NCBI RefSeq assembly: GCF_025949665.1
Contig: NZ_JAPDFT010000006.1
Span: 62,001 to 126,000, forward strand
Length of the DNA: 64,000 bases
Reading direction: 5' to 3'
DNA from: Chryseobacterium viscerum
GTDB lineage: Bacteria; Bacteroidota; Bacteroidia; Flavobacteriales; Weeksellaceae
Positions 56,174 to 64,000 of this stretch are shown here, piece after piece; the stretch's first letter is position 1; each line of letters begins with the position of its first letter. The translations under genes were made by a program, and so were the position numbers. The notes below the pieces were generated by a model that saw only the letters and a program-made list of their open reading frames with translations, had not been told where the DNA came from and did not search any database.

Positions 56174-57412
56174 ATGGCTTTTCTATACAATATATTTATC
56201 AGTCTCCTTGCTTTCGGAATGAAGGCTTTTGCATTGATTAATGATAAAACTAAAAAAGGCGTTGAAGGGAGAAAGCAGTCTTTAGATAAAGTGAAATCAG
56301 CATTTTCAAAAACAGATAAAGTGATTTGGATGCATGCTGCCAGTTTAGGAGAATATGAGCAGGGACTTCCTGTTTTGGAAAAGCTTAAAGATAATTTTCC
56401 CGGACATAAAGTTCTGGTGACTTTTTTTTCTCCCTCAGGATATGAGAATGTAATTAAGAAGAAACATATTGCAGACGTTATATGTTACTTGCCATTCGAT
56501 AAAAAAAATGCTGTAAAGGAGTTTGTATCACAGTTTAATACTGAACTATTTTTTACGGTTAAATATGATTACTGGTACAATCTGCTTGCAGAACTGAAAA
56601 ATCAAGGGGCAAAAATTTACGTTATTTCCGCTTTGTTCTATGAAAGACAGTCCTTCTTTACTTCCTATGGAAAATGGTTTGTAAAACAGCTTCGGAAAGA
56701 TGTGGATTGGTTTTTTCATCAGACACAATTTTCATTGGCTCTGGCCAAGAGTATAGGATTGATAAAATCTTCTGTAACGGGAGACACAAGGTTTGACAGG
56801 GTAAAACAACTTCGTAGCAGGAACAACCATGTAGATTATATTGCAGACTTTAAAGGAGGTAATAAAACAGTCGTTTTTGGGAGTTCATGGCAGGCTGAAG
56901 AAAAAATAGCAGAAGTGGTTTCCCGTAAAAATAATATGGTGAAACTCATTATCGCACCCCATGATCTGAAAAGAGTAGAGCATTTGAAAAGTATATTCCC
57001 GGGTGCATTATTATACAGTCAGATACAGGATAATCTATCATCAATTGATAGCGCTCAACTTTTAATTATAGACAGTATTGGCTTATTGTCAAAACTATAT
57101 TCTTATGCAGATGCAGCCGTTGTGGGAGGAGGATTTCATGATGCAGGACTTCATAATATTCTGGAAGCGGCAACTTTTGGGGTTCCTGTGATCTTTGGAA
57201 ATCATTACAAAAAAAATCCAGAAGCTGATGATCTCATCACTGCGAACGGCGGAAAATCTTTTCCAGACGAATATACGGCCGCTGAATTTGTTTTATTTCT
57301 TATAAATGAAGATAATCAGGAAGAACTTACAGAAATGTCCCAGAATGCAGGAAAATTCGTAGATGGAAAACCTGATTCTACCAAAATGATTCTACAGAAA
57401 ATCTTATCGTAA
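56174..57412 (+). CDS. kdtA: 3-deoxy-D-manno-octulosonic acid (Kdo) transferase
   Basis: KdtA (WaaA) adds Kdo from CMP-Kdo to lipid A, starting the LPS core. The 412-residue product has an N-terminal membrane anchor (residues 3-20, FLYNIFISLLAFGMKAFA) and MHAASLGEYEQGLPVLEKLK with the acidic catalytic residue. Next come LVTFFSPSGYENVIKKKHIA, TVKYDYWYNLLAELKNQGAK, SVTGDTRFDRVKQLRS, and the donor-binding AAVVGGGFHDAGLHNILEAA with VPVIFGNHYKKNPEADDL. It ends overlapping the converging hypothetical gene by nine bases. It may supply the acceptor for the glycosyltransferase cluster at 21-32 kb. Confidence 0.94.
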   Translation: MAFLYNIFISLLAFGMKAFALINDKTKKGVEGRKQSLDKVKSAFSKTDKVIWMHAASLGEYEQGLPVLEKLKDNFPGHKVLVTFFSPSGYENVIKKKHIADVICYLPFDKKNAVKEFVSQFNTELFFTVKYDYWYNLLAELKNQGAKIYVISALFYERQSFFTSYGKWFVKQLRKDVDWFFHQTQFSLALAKSIGLIKSSVTGDTRFDRVKQLRSRNNHVDYIADFKGGNKTVVFGSSWQAEEKIAEVVSRKNNMVKLIIAPHDLKRVEHLKSIFPGALLYSQIQDNLSSIDSAQLLIIDSIGLLSKLYSYADAAVVGGGFHDAGLHNILEAATFGVPVIFGNHYKKNPEADDLITANGGKSFPDEYTAAEFVLFLINEDNQEELTEMSQNAGKFVDGKPDSTKMILQKILS

Positions 57413-58030
57413 ATATCCCTGGCTTTTCATTTCTTTCATGATCTGATCTATGTTTTCTGGAATCCTGTCGCATTCAAGCCAGTTGATGTCAAGACCATTG
57501 TTCACACAGAGTTTTTGAAGATAATGGTTTTCTGAGATTTTCTTTTGGGTGTCCCGCAGATATTCATCAATTTCCATCCAGTAATCTTCATCCAGTTTTT
57601 TAATAAGAGTCAAAGCTTTGAATACTTTATTGATGATGTAAATATAGAGTTTGTAAACATTGTCAAATCTTTGTCTGCTGAGGTCATTGTTGTTTTCCAG
57701 AATTTTATTGATAAGAAGAAGATTCAGCGAAACTTCCCCGAATTTATCTGTGGTAATTTTAATATGTTCAGTGATTTCTGCGCTTATCTTTCGGATGATA
57801 GTCAGGAAATAAGGAGCATTTCCAGTGTATTTTGAGGCTAAAAGAACCTTTTCCGCTACAATTTCCTCCATTGCATTTCTCTTATCATCTGTAGTTTCCG
57901 GATCAATAAGCTCGAAATACAATTTTTTAGACAATAATTTATCCTTTCTCAGAAGCCTGAAAATAAGTTTATCTTTCTCGGTACCGGAAAAAGCGCTCAG
58001 AGCCGCTTTGAACTCTTTTGAATACTCCAT
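57404..58030 (-). CDS. Conserved hypothetical helical protein
   Basis: The 208-residue product is mostly alpha-helical and charged: MEYSKEFKAALSAFSGTEKD, LIFRLLRKDKLLSKKLYFEL, RQRFDNVYKLYIYIINKVFK and DEDYWMEIDEYLRDTQKKI. It has no signal peptide or transmembrane helix and no motif I recognise. It begins one base past the GT2 gene's stop and ends overlapping kdtA tail to tail. The overlap with a convergent gene and no terminator between is unusual. Confidence 0.6.
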   Translation of the reverse strand: MEYSKEFKAALSAFSGTEKDKLIFRLLRKDKLLSKKLYFELIDPETTDDKRNAMEEIVAEKVLLASKYTGNAPYFLTIIRKISAEITEHIKITTDKFGEVSLNLLLINKILENNNDLSRQRFDNVYKLYIYIINKVFKALTLIKKLDEDYWMEIDEYLRDTQKKISENHYLQKLCVNNGLDINWLECDRIPENIDQIMKEMKSQGYLR

Positions 58031-58785
58031 TAATTGAAAATTTTCGAATACTTCATGAATCCGTTCAGTGCCCAGTTAGCCGTATAATACAATGATTTTA
58101 AAGTTGAAAACCCCATGAAATACTTATAGACTAGATATTGATCTTTGATGATATTTTTTTTCTTTCTGGAAACACTGTTTTCACGCATTCTGTATTTTGC
58201 TAATGTCTTTTGTACAGGAATCCCTTCAGGAATTACTTTTAAAAGATTAAGCCACATGACATGATCTTCACGTTTGCTTTTTACAGGAAACAAAAATTTT
58301 CCAACCCTTTGGGTATCATACATTGTGGAAACCGGTGCCAGACGGCATGTCTTCAAAAGATTAGAGAATGTAACCACTTTATCTGCCAGAAAATCTTTCA
58401 GGATAGGCTGAAGCTGTTCATCACATCTGGAATAGTTGCAATAAACCAGTTCTGCATTATGTTCCTGCATATAATCTGTCATTGTTTCCAGATATTCAGG
58501 ATACCAGTAATCGTCAGAATCCAGAAAAGCGATATATCTTCCTTGTGCTCTTTCCAGACTGTTGTTTCTTGCATTTCCTGCACCTCCATTTTTTTCCAGT
58601 ACCTGTAGTTTTATTCTGGGATCATTATATTTTCTGATAATCTCAACTGTATTATCTTTGGAAAGGTCATCAGTAATCAGCCATTCCCAGTTTTCATAGG
58701 CTTGGTTAAGAACAGACTGTATGGTTTCCTCGATAAATTCAGCAGAATTATAACAGGGAGTGATAATGGAGACAAGATCTTTCAT
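58030..58785 (-). CDS. Glycosyltransferase family 2
   Basis: The 251-residue product has the GT-A motifs LVSIITPCYNSAEFIEETIQ, WLITDDLSKDNTVEIIRKYN (the first DD), VLEKNGGAGNARNNSLERAQ, YIAFLDSDDYWYPEYLETMT (DXD-type DSDD), and KSKREDHVMWLNLLKVIPEG (ED-W acidic pair), with YRMRENSVSRKKKN near the end. This form resembles WfgS/teichuronic acid-type transferases of surface glycans. It lies 23 bases after the acyltransferase gene, and its stop overlaps the first base of the next gene. Confidence 0.88.
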   Translation of the reverse strand: MKDLVSIITPCYNSAEFIEETIQSVLNQAYENWEWLITDDLSKDNTVEIIRKYNDPRIKLQVLEKNGGAGNARNNSLERAQGRYIAFLDSDDYWYPEYLETMTDYMQEHNAELVYCNYSRCDEQLQPILKDFLADKVVTFSNLLKTCRLAPVSTMYDTQRVGKFLFPVKSKREDHVMWLNLLKVIPEGIPVQKTLAKYRMRENSVSRKKKNIIKDQYLVYKYFMGFSTLKSLYYTANWALNGFMKYSKIFN

Positions 58786-58808
58786 TTGTGCTTTTTAAGA
58801 CTGTAAAA

Positions 58809-59786
58809 TTATAAAAATCTTTTTTCATAAAGATGCCAGGAAGCAATTCCTACCCCTATAACTACCAACATACATACCAATCCCATAAAGTAAGGATTAT
58901 AATTGGCAAAAAGTCCCAATGTTGCAAATACCCTGATGATAGGGAAGTGGAATATGTAGATTCCATAAGTGAAATCTCCGTACTTTCCGAAATTATTCAA
59001 AAATTTAAATGAGTAAGCAATATACAGAACAATGATGCTGATCATCATCGGAGAGAATAGCTTTATATTAAAAATCAGATCTATCCAGACCGTAATCATA
59101 GCAATGATGAATAAAGTATTCTTGTGTTTGATAAACTTGTCAAAATTAAAGTAAATCAGCATTCCACCAATGAAATAACATAGTGAACCCGGCAGCTGTC
59201 TTGAAAGAGCCGCTTTTCCAGCCATTTCAAAATAATTAAGATATACCAGAGAAAGGAAATACAGTACGATCAGACTGATATTTCGGTATTTGTTATTTTT
59301 TCCAAACAATAGAAACATTAACGGAACAGCTATATAAAAACACATTTCTATCTTAAGAGTCCATAAGGCCCCATTTACAGCCTGGTTTCCGAATACACCG
59401 GGAAGCCAGGGTGCTTTAAAATTCATAAAAATTGAATTCCAGAATAAATATTTATAAACCTGCGTATTGCCGAAATATTCAGAAAGAGGAAGTGTACTCA
59501 CGAGGCTCAGTAATACAGCACACAGAAAAACAACTAATAGATAAGCGGGAACAATTCTGTTGAATCTCTTTTTAGCGTAGCTTTTTAAACTGGATGACCT
59601 TTCGTAGCTTCTCGCAATAAGAAATCCACTAACGATAAAAAATGAGAAAACAGCCACTTCCACAGGGCTGTGCGTTAGAATTGTAAGCTGGGCAGAGCCG
59701 CTTAATGCTCCCAAATGTCCTACAAAGACAATGAAAGCAAGGAGAACACGTATAAAATCAAAATTGTTTCTCGTAATATCCTGCAT
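58809..59786 (-). CDS. Acyltransferase family 3 membrane protein
   Basis: The product (325 residues from 59786) is a multi-spanning membrane O-acyltransferase. It has NNFDFIRVLLAFIVFVGHLG at the N-terminus with the expected histidine near residue 22, FFIVSGFLIARSYERSSSLK, YAKKRFNRIVPAYLLVVFLC (the conserved R), and about ten helices to the end. Such enzymes add acetyl or succinyl groups to LPS or exopolysaccharide sugars. I start at 59786 because a TATTTTTG box lies at 59804-59811, inside the longer frame from 59840. It precedes the GT2 gene by 23 bases, so both may modify the same glycan. Confidence 0.88.
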   Translation of the reverse strand: MQDITRNNFDFIRVLLAFIVFVGHLGALSGSAQLTILTHSPVEVAVFSFFIVSGFLIARSYERSSSLKSYAKKRFNRIVPAYLLVVFLCAVLLSLVSTLPLSEYFGNTQVYKYLFWNSIFMNFKAPWLPGVFGNQAVNGALWTLKIEMCFYIAVPLMFLLFGKNNKYRNISLIVLYFLSLVYLNYFEMAGKAALSRQLPGSLCYFIGGMLIYFNFDKFIKHKNTLFIIAMITVWIDLIFNIKLFSPMMISIIVLYIAYSFKFLNNFGKYGDFTYGIYIFHFPIIRVFATLGLFANYNPYFMGLVCMLVVIGVGIASWHLYEKRFL

Positions 59787-59803
59787 TTGTATTTTGTTTC
59801 CTG

Positions 59804-59811
59804 CAAAAATA
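59804..59811 (-). promoter_or_regulatory. -7 promoter box of the acyltransferase gene
   Basis: The minus strand reads TATTTTTG, matching TAnnTTTG, 17 bases before the ATG at 59786. It lies inside the longer open frame and decides the start. Confidence 0.5.
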
Positions 59812-59985
59812 ACTTTTTTAATAGAATGAACGATGCTCATGTATCCATTATTTGTTAAATAAAGGGAAAATAGGGGCTCACTATTTTAAAATATATATAA
59901 ATAATCGTCGATAAAATAATTTTTCATAAAAAATAGTAATATAAATCAAAAAAATTATAATTTTAGCGCTTGAAAAAATTGATCT

Positions 59986-60462
59986 ATGAAGAAATTAGCA
60001 TTACTATTTGCAGGTTTATCTTTGTTTGCTGCAGCTACAGGCTGTAGTAGTGACAATGATACTGTTCTGGAAGCTCCTCTTGTTGGGACATGGCAACCAT
60101 TAAAAGAAGTTGTTACCACTGTAGAAGTTGGTGAAGACCCGGTTTCTAACACGATTACTTATACAGATTGTCAGAAACAGACAAGATGGTGGTTTAGCGT
60201 TGACTCCAAAGGAGGAAAGACGAACTGGGGAGATACCGCTACACCTGGTCAGTGTGCTATTCTTTCTGATATAAAATTCAATTATACCTATAATAAGGAA
60301 GGAAAAGACGTTCAGATGAAAATTCAGGGGATAGTAGAGCCGCAAAATGCAAAGGTTATTACTCTGGATGCTACAACGCTCAATCTTGCTGTAAGAGAGG
60401 AGACACAGGATCCTACTATATTCCAGACAAGAACATATACCTTCAAAAGAGTTACTCAATAA
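59986..60462 (+). CDS. Lipocalin-like lipoprotein
   Basis: The 158-residue product has a lipoprotein signal (MKKLALLFAGLSLFAAATGC, lipid Cys20). A short beta-rich domain follows beginning LVGTWQPLKEVVTTVEVGED, the G-x-W motif of small lipocalin-like proteins common in Flavobacteriia (lipocalin_4/5 type). It includes YTDCQKQTRWWFSVDSKGGK and AREETQDPTIFQTRTYTFKR-type strands; the two cysteines at about 58 and 86 could pair. The ligand is unknown. A weak TAATTTTA box lies at 59958-59965. A terminator follows. Confidence 0.78.
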   Translation: MKKLALLFAGLSLFAAATGCSSDNDTVLEAPLVGTWQPLKEVVTTVEVGEDPVSNTITYTDCQKQTRWWFSVDSKGGKTNWGDTATPGQCAILSDIKFNYTYNKEGKDVQMKIQGIVEPQNAKVITLDATTLNLAVREETQDPTIFQTRTYTFKRVTQ

Positions 60463-60489
60463 TAGTATATACTTCAGGATATAAAACAG

Positions 60490-60516
60490 ATCTCATCTCC
60501 GGATGGGATTTTTTTG
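60490..60516 (+). terminator. Terminator of the lipocalin-like gene
   Basis: ATCTCATC pairs with GATGGGAT (one G-T pair) around TCCG and is followed by a run of Ts. Confidence 0.82.
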
Positions 60517-60572
60517 TTGGGGATAGAATTGCAATTCATCATAAATTAAATTTCCATTTACTTTAAAATCAT

Positions 60573-60580
60573 TATTTTTG
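60573..60580 (+). promoter_or_regulatory. -7 promoter box of leuS
   Basis: TATTTTTG matches TAnnTTTG and lies 64 bases before the leuS GTG. The leader contains no strong hairpin. Confidence 0.5.
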
Positions 60581-60644
60581 TGAATCTTGTTAAAAAGAAA
60601 AATAATTCAATATTTTAAAGTCTAACATATAACATATATATAAA

Positions 60645-63458
60645 GTGTTTTACGATCATCAGCAGATAGAAAAAAAGTGGCAGAAATACTGGGAGGAAAA
60701 TCAAACTTATAAAACCTCTAATAACACAGATAAACCCAAATTTTACGTACTCGATATGTTTCCGTATCCATCCGGAGCAGGTCTTCACGTAGGTCACCCG
60801 CTGGGATACATAGCATCGGATATCTATGCAAGATATAAAAGACATCAGGGTTTTAATGTTCTTCACCCGGTAGGATATGACAGTTTTGGACTTCCTGCTG
60901 AGCAGTATGCTATCCAGACAGGGCAGCATCCCGCTATTACTACAGAACAGAATATCAACAGATACGAAGAGCAGTTAAGAAAAATCGGTTTCTCATTCGA
61001 TTGGAGCAGAGAAGTAAGAACTTCAGATGCATCTTATTATAAATGGACACAATGGATCTTTATCCAGCTCTACCATTCTTGGTATAATAAAAATACCGAT
61101 AAGGCAGAATCTATTGATTCCCTGATCCAACATTTTGAAGAAAAAGGAACAGAAGGATTAAATGCCAATCAGAATGACGAATTAAATTTCACAGCAGAAG
61201 AATGGAAAATGGCTTCCGATCTTGATAAAGAAGATATCCTGTTAAACTATCGTCTTGCTTACAGAGCAGAAACCACTGTAAACTGGTGCCCTGCATTAGG
61301 AACTGTATTGGCAAACGATGAAATAAAAGATGGAAAATCTGAAAGAGGAGGGTTTCCTGTTTTCCAAAAGAAAATGATGCAGTGGAGTATGAGAATCTCC
61401 GCATACTCTGAAAGATTATTACAAGGATTGAATACTTTAGACTGGCCGCAGCCTTTGAAAGATTCTCAGGAATACTGGATTGGTAAATCTCAGGGAGCAC
61501 AGGTTCAGTTCAAGGTAGAAAGCCATAATGAAATCGTTGAGGTATTTACAACAAGACCTGATACTATTTTTGGAGCTACCTTTATGGTATTGGCTCCGGA
61601 AAATCCTTTAGTGGAAGCAATTACTACTGATGCTCAAAAAGTAGAAATAGATACTTATATTGAAGAAACTTCCAAAAAAACCGAAAGAGACAGAATGTCT
61701 GACGTGAAAAACGTGAGCGGAGCTTTCACAGGAAGTTATGCAATCAATCCGTTCAGCAACGAAAAAATGCCGATCTATATTTCAGACTATGTGTTGATGG
61801 GATATGGGACAGGAGCCGTGATGGCTGTTCCGGCGCATGATGAACGTGACCACAGATTTGCAAAGAAATTCAATCTTGAAATTAAAAAAGTTGTAGAAAC
61901 AGAAGAAGATGTTCAGGAAAAATCTTTTGATTCCAAAGATTCCGTTTGTGTCAATTCTGATTTCTTAAACGGATTGAATTATAATGATGCAAAGTCAAAA
62001 ATAATTTCAGAGATCGAAACTAAAGGAATCGGTCATGGTACAACGAACTACAGACAGCGTGATGCAGTTTTCTCAAGACAGCGTTATTGGGGAGAACCTG
62101 TTCCTATATATTATAAGGATGGGATGCCTTACACATTGCCAGCTTCCGCTTTACCATTAGAACTTCCTGAAGTTGAAAAATACTTACCTACAGAAGACGG
62201 AGATCCGCCATTAGGGAATGCAAAAGAATTTGCATGGGATGAAGCTAACCAAAAAGTAGTTGCTACAGATCTGGTGGATGATAAAACTATTTTCCCGTTA
62301 GAATTATCTACAATGCCGGGTTGGGCTGGAAGCTCATGGTATTTCCTTAGATATATGGATCCACAAAATGACGGAGAATTCTGTGCAAAGAATCTTTCAG
62401 ACTATTGGGGACAGGTAGATTTATATATTGGAGGCAGTGAGCACGCAACCGGTCACTTATTATATTCCCGTTTCTGGAACATGTTTTTAAAGGACAGGGG
62501 ATACATCAATCATGATGAGCCATTCCAGAAATTGATCAACCAGGGGATGATCTTAGGAATGAGTGCATATGTATATAGAATTGAAGGAACTAATCAATAT
62601 GTTTCTAAAAATCTGGCAGGAAATTACCAGACTCAGCAGATCCATGTTGACGTATCCTTGTTAAAAGGAACTTCTGACGAATTGGATACTGAAGCTTTCA
62701 AAGCATGGAGACCTGATTATGCAGATGCAGAATTTATTATGGAAGATGGAAAATACATCACAGACCGTGAAGTAGAAAAAATGTCCAAGTCAAAATACAA
62801 TGTAGTAAATCCTGATGATATCTGTGAAGAGTACGGAGCAGACGGATTAAGATTATACGAAATGTTCTTAGGCCCGCTGGAACAATCCAAGCCTTGGAAT
62901 ACTCAGGGATTAAGTGGTGTATATGGTTTTCTTAAAAAATTCTGGAATCTGTATTTTAATGGAGATGCATTTGAAGTTTCAGAAGAAGAACCTACAAAAG
63001 AAGAATACAAAGTTTTACATACTTTAATAAAGAAGGTGGTATATGATATTGAAAACTTCTCATTCAATACATCTGTATCATCCTTTATGATTGCTGTGAA
63101 TGAGCTCCAGAAAATAAAATGTAACAAACGCAATATTTTAGAGCCGCTGGCCGTTATCATTTCTCCGTATGCGCCTCACATCTGTGAAGAACTATGGAGT
63201 TTGTTAGGATACAATACATCTATTGAATTTGAAAAATTCCCGGTATTAAATGAAGATTATCTGATTGAAGATGAAATTCAGTATCCGGTAAGTGTAAATG
63301 GTAAAATGAAGTTCAAAATTTCACTTTCAGCTCAATTATCTGCCAAGGAAGTGGAAGATTTGGTGATTTCGAGTGATAAAATGCAACAGATTTTGGAGGG
63401 TAAAACCCCTAAAAAAATCATTGTAGTCCCTCACCGTATTGTGAATATCGTAATTTAA
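60645..63458 (+). CDS. leuS: Leucine--tRNA ligase
   Basis: LeuS charges tRNA-Leu. The 937-residue product starts with GTG at 60645 (MFYDHQQIEKKWQKYWEENQ). Motifs are the class I HIGH block FPYPSGAGLHVGHPLGYIAS at residues 39-58 and the editing (CP1) domain with the threonine-rich VFTTRPDTIFGATFMVLAPE. YGTGAVMAVPAHDERDHRFA, the GSSWYFLRYMDP block and the KMSKSKYNVVNPDDICEEYG motif near residue 712 follow. The last two domains bind the tRNA anticodon arm and the long variable arm. The long insert near residues 157-190 (RTSDASYYKWTQ, then EKGTEGLNANQNDELN) is lineage-specific. Confidence 0.97.
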   Translation: MFYDHQQIEKKWQKYWEENQTYKTSNNTDKPKFYVLDMFPYPSGAGLHVGHPLGYIASDIYARYKRHQGFNVLHPVGYDSFGLPAEQYAIQTGQHPAITTEQNINRYEEQLRKIGFSFDWSREVRTSDASYYKWTQWIFIQLYHSWYNKNTDKAESIDSLIQHFEEKGTEGLNANQNDELNFTAEEWKMASDLDKEDILLNYRLAYRAETTVNWCPALGTVLANDEIKDGKSERGGFPVFQKKMMQWSMRISAYSERLLQGLNTLDWPQPLKDSQEYWIGKSQGAQVQFKVESHNEIVEVFTTRPDTIFGATFMVLAPENPLVEAITTDAQKVEIDTYIEETSKKTERDRMSDVKNVSGAFTGSYAINPFSNEKMPIYISDYVLMGYGTGAVMAVPAHDERDHRFAKKFNLEIKKVVETEEDVQEKSFDSKDSVCVNSDFLNGLNYNDAKSKIISEIETKGIGHGTTNYRQRDAVFSRQRYWGEPVPIYYKDGMPYTLPASALPLELPEVEKYLPTEDGDPPLGNAKEFAWDEANQKVVATDLVDDKTIFPLELSTMPGWAGSSWYFLRYMDPQNDGEFCAKNLSDYWGQVDLYIGGSEHATGHLLYSRFWNMFLKDRGYINHDEPFQKLINQGMILGMSAYVYRIEGTNQYVSKNLAGNYQTQQIHVDVSLLKGTSDELDTEAFKAWRPDYADAEFIMEDGKYITDREVEKMSKSKYNVVNPDDICEEYGADGLRLYEMFLGPLEQSKPWNTQGLSGVYGFLKKFWNLYFNGDAFEVSEEEPTKEEYKVLHTLIKKVVYDIENFSFNTSVSSFMIAVNELQKIKCNKRNILEPLAVIISPYAPHICEELWSLLGYNTSIEFEKFPVLNEDYLIEDEIQYPVSVNGKMKFKISLSAQLSAKEVEDLVISSDKMQQILEGKTPKKIIVVPHRIVNIVI

Positions 63459-63640
63459 ATAAAATTTAACATTGGGAAATTAAAAAAAATGGGTGTCTTA
63501 TTTTTTTGATTTTTTAACTCAAATGTTAAATTTGGGGAAAATAAATAAAATATTTAAAAATAATTATTATATCGAAATCGTATTAAAATTTCTTTATCAA
63601 AAAAAAGCAAAATGTTTAATTAAGACTCTTGCATTTTAAT

Positions 63641-63648
63641 TAATTTTG
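63641..63648 (+). promoter_or_regulatory. Possible -7 box of the exbB-type gene
   Basis: TAATTTTG matches TAnnTTTG and lies 50 bases before the ATG at 63699. No TTG is at the right distance, so the assignment is weak. Confidence 0.35.
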
Positions 63649-63698
63649 CCTTTAATTTACACCCTGTAAAATTTTAAAACAATATAATTTAGTTAAAT

Positions 63699-64000
63699 AT
63701 GGAAATGAATGTTTCAAAAAATGATGAGCAAGTAGTTGCTAGAAAGGCAGGAGGTTTAAATCCAGCTGTTATTATTCCTATTCTATTTATTATAGGAGTA
63801 TGTATTTATTTATTCGTTCTTGGTAGCCCAGGAAACTTTAAAGATGCAGATAAACTAGGAAGTGGGTCTGTAGCCTTTTCAAGTGTTGAAGGAAAAGACA
63901 TTCACCCAGAATCGTTTTTAGGTATTATCTACAAAGGAGGGGTTATCGTACCAATCTTGATTACTTTCATGATTACTGTAATCGTTTTCTCTTTTGAAAG
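63699..64000 (+). CDS. exbB: MotA/TolQ/ExbB proton channel protein, N-terminal part
   Basis: The gene starts at 63699 and runs off the right edge; 100 codons are visible. The product begins MEMNVSKNDEQVVARKAGGL, then a first transmembrane helix (PAVIIPILFIIGVCIYLFVL). A periplasmic stretch (GSPGNFKDADKLGSGSVAFS) and the second helix (GGVIVPILITFMITVIVFSF) follow. The topology and the start match ExbB-type proton channel proteins of Chryseobacterium that pair with ExbD. A similar exbD is at 43706-44227, 19 kb away; other partners may lie just past the edge. Confidence 0.82.
   Translation, partial: MEMNVSKNDEQVVARKAGGLNPAVIIPILFIIGVCIYLFVLGSPGNFKDADKLGSGSVAFSSVEGKDIHPESFLGIIYKGGVIVPILITFMITVIVFSFE

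Noticed and set aside
1..64000. tRNA, rRNA, CRISPR arrays, insertion sequences, prophage genes, replication origin
   Set aside because: I looked for T-loop sequences, repeat arrays, transposase and integrase motifs and saw none. A covariance-model tRNA search would settle the tRNA question.

Overview
The window is AT-rich DNA from a Bacteroidota genome, almost certainly Chryseobacterium or a close Weeksellaceae relative. The evidence is: flavobacterial promoters (-7 box TAnnTTTG) with almost no Shine-Dalgarno sites; type IX secretion (T9SS) sorting domains; small GG-leader peptides beginning MKNxKKxSR; and protein sequences of Chryseobacterium type (rplM, rpsI, rpsB, tsf, accA/B/C, gltX, leuS). 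No tRNA, rRNA, CRISPR array, transposase or prophage was recognised. Every identification comes from reading sequence; no database was searched.

Layout. 1-2470: end of a DUF3667 membrane protein gene, then rplM-rpsI-rpsB. 2483-14544: a block entirely on the minus strand with a Cys-rich GG-leader peptide, three members of a Chryseobacterium-type secreted family (probably DUF6759), trmB, a carboxypeptidase-regulatory-like protein, two giant tandem T9SS type-B surface proteins and tsf. Flipping this block would restore the nearly universal rpsB-tsf neighbourhood. 14690-18034: a fourth DUF6759-like gene, accA, gltX. 18473-21117: a lipoprotein with a MACPF (perforin) domain and three C-terminal repeats, then a lone glycosyltransferase. 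21179-32424: one long minus-strand run headed by rocD, with nine glycosyltransferase-like genes and a polysaccharide deacetylase, probably building LPS core or another surface glycan. 32757-40641: accC-accB-rpmF-yceD-pdxA, divergent ribE-histidine kinase-trmN6, ftsE, rpmH. 40877-49626: nrnA-like, patatin, alpha/beta hydrolase, exbD, a seven-repeat T9SS type-A protein, dsbD, tilS. 49714-53822: an OmpA-like lipoprotein, a small gene set with an HTTM (SdpB-like) membrane protein, and a second Cys-rich GG-leader peptide with its own promoter and terminator. 53888-64000: O-methyltransferase, NlpC/P60 protein, DUF1648 protein, cupin, kdtA, surface-sugar genes, a lipocalin-like lipoprotein, leuS and the start of exbB.

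How the genes fit together. Housekeeping functions (translation, fatty-acid initiation by AccA/B/C, cofactors, tRNA modification) alternate with envelope functions (glycan assembly, KdtA, ExbB/ExbD, OmpA, DsbD, T9SS cargo) and with candidates for inter-bacterial competition. The most unusual material is: the two GG-leader peptides sharing a C-C-CC-C-C (knottin-like) framework; the HTTM cassette beside one of them; the MACPF lipoprotein, comparable in domain to the antibacterial BSAP toxins of Bacteroides; and the four-member DUF6759-like family clustered around rpsB/tsf. Two genes too short for a 60-residue cut-off, rpmH and the 51-residue GG peptide, are described, together with two upstream mini-ORFs.
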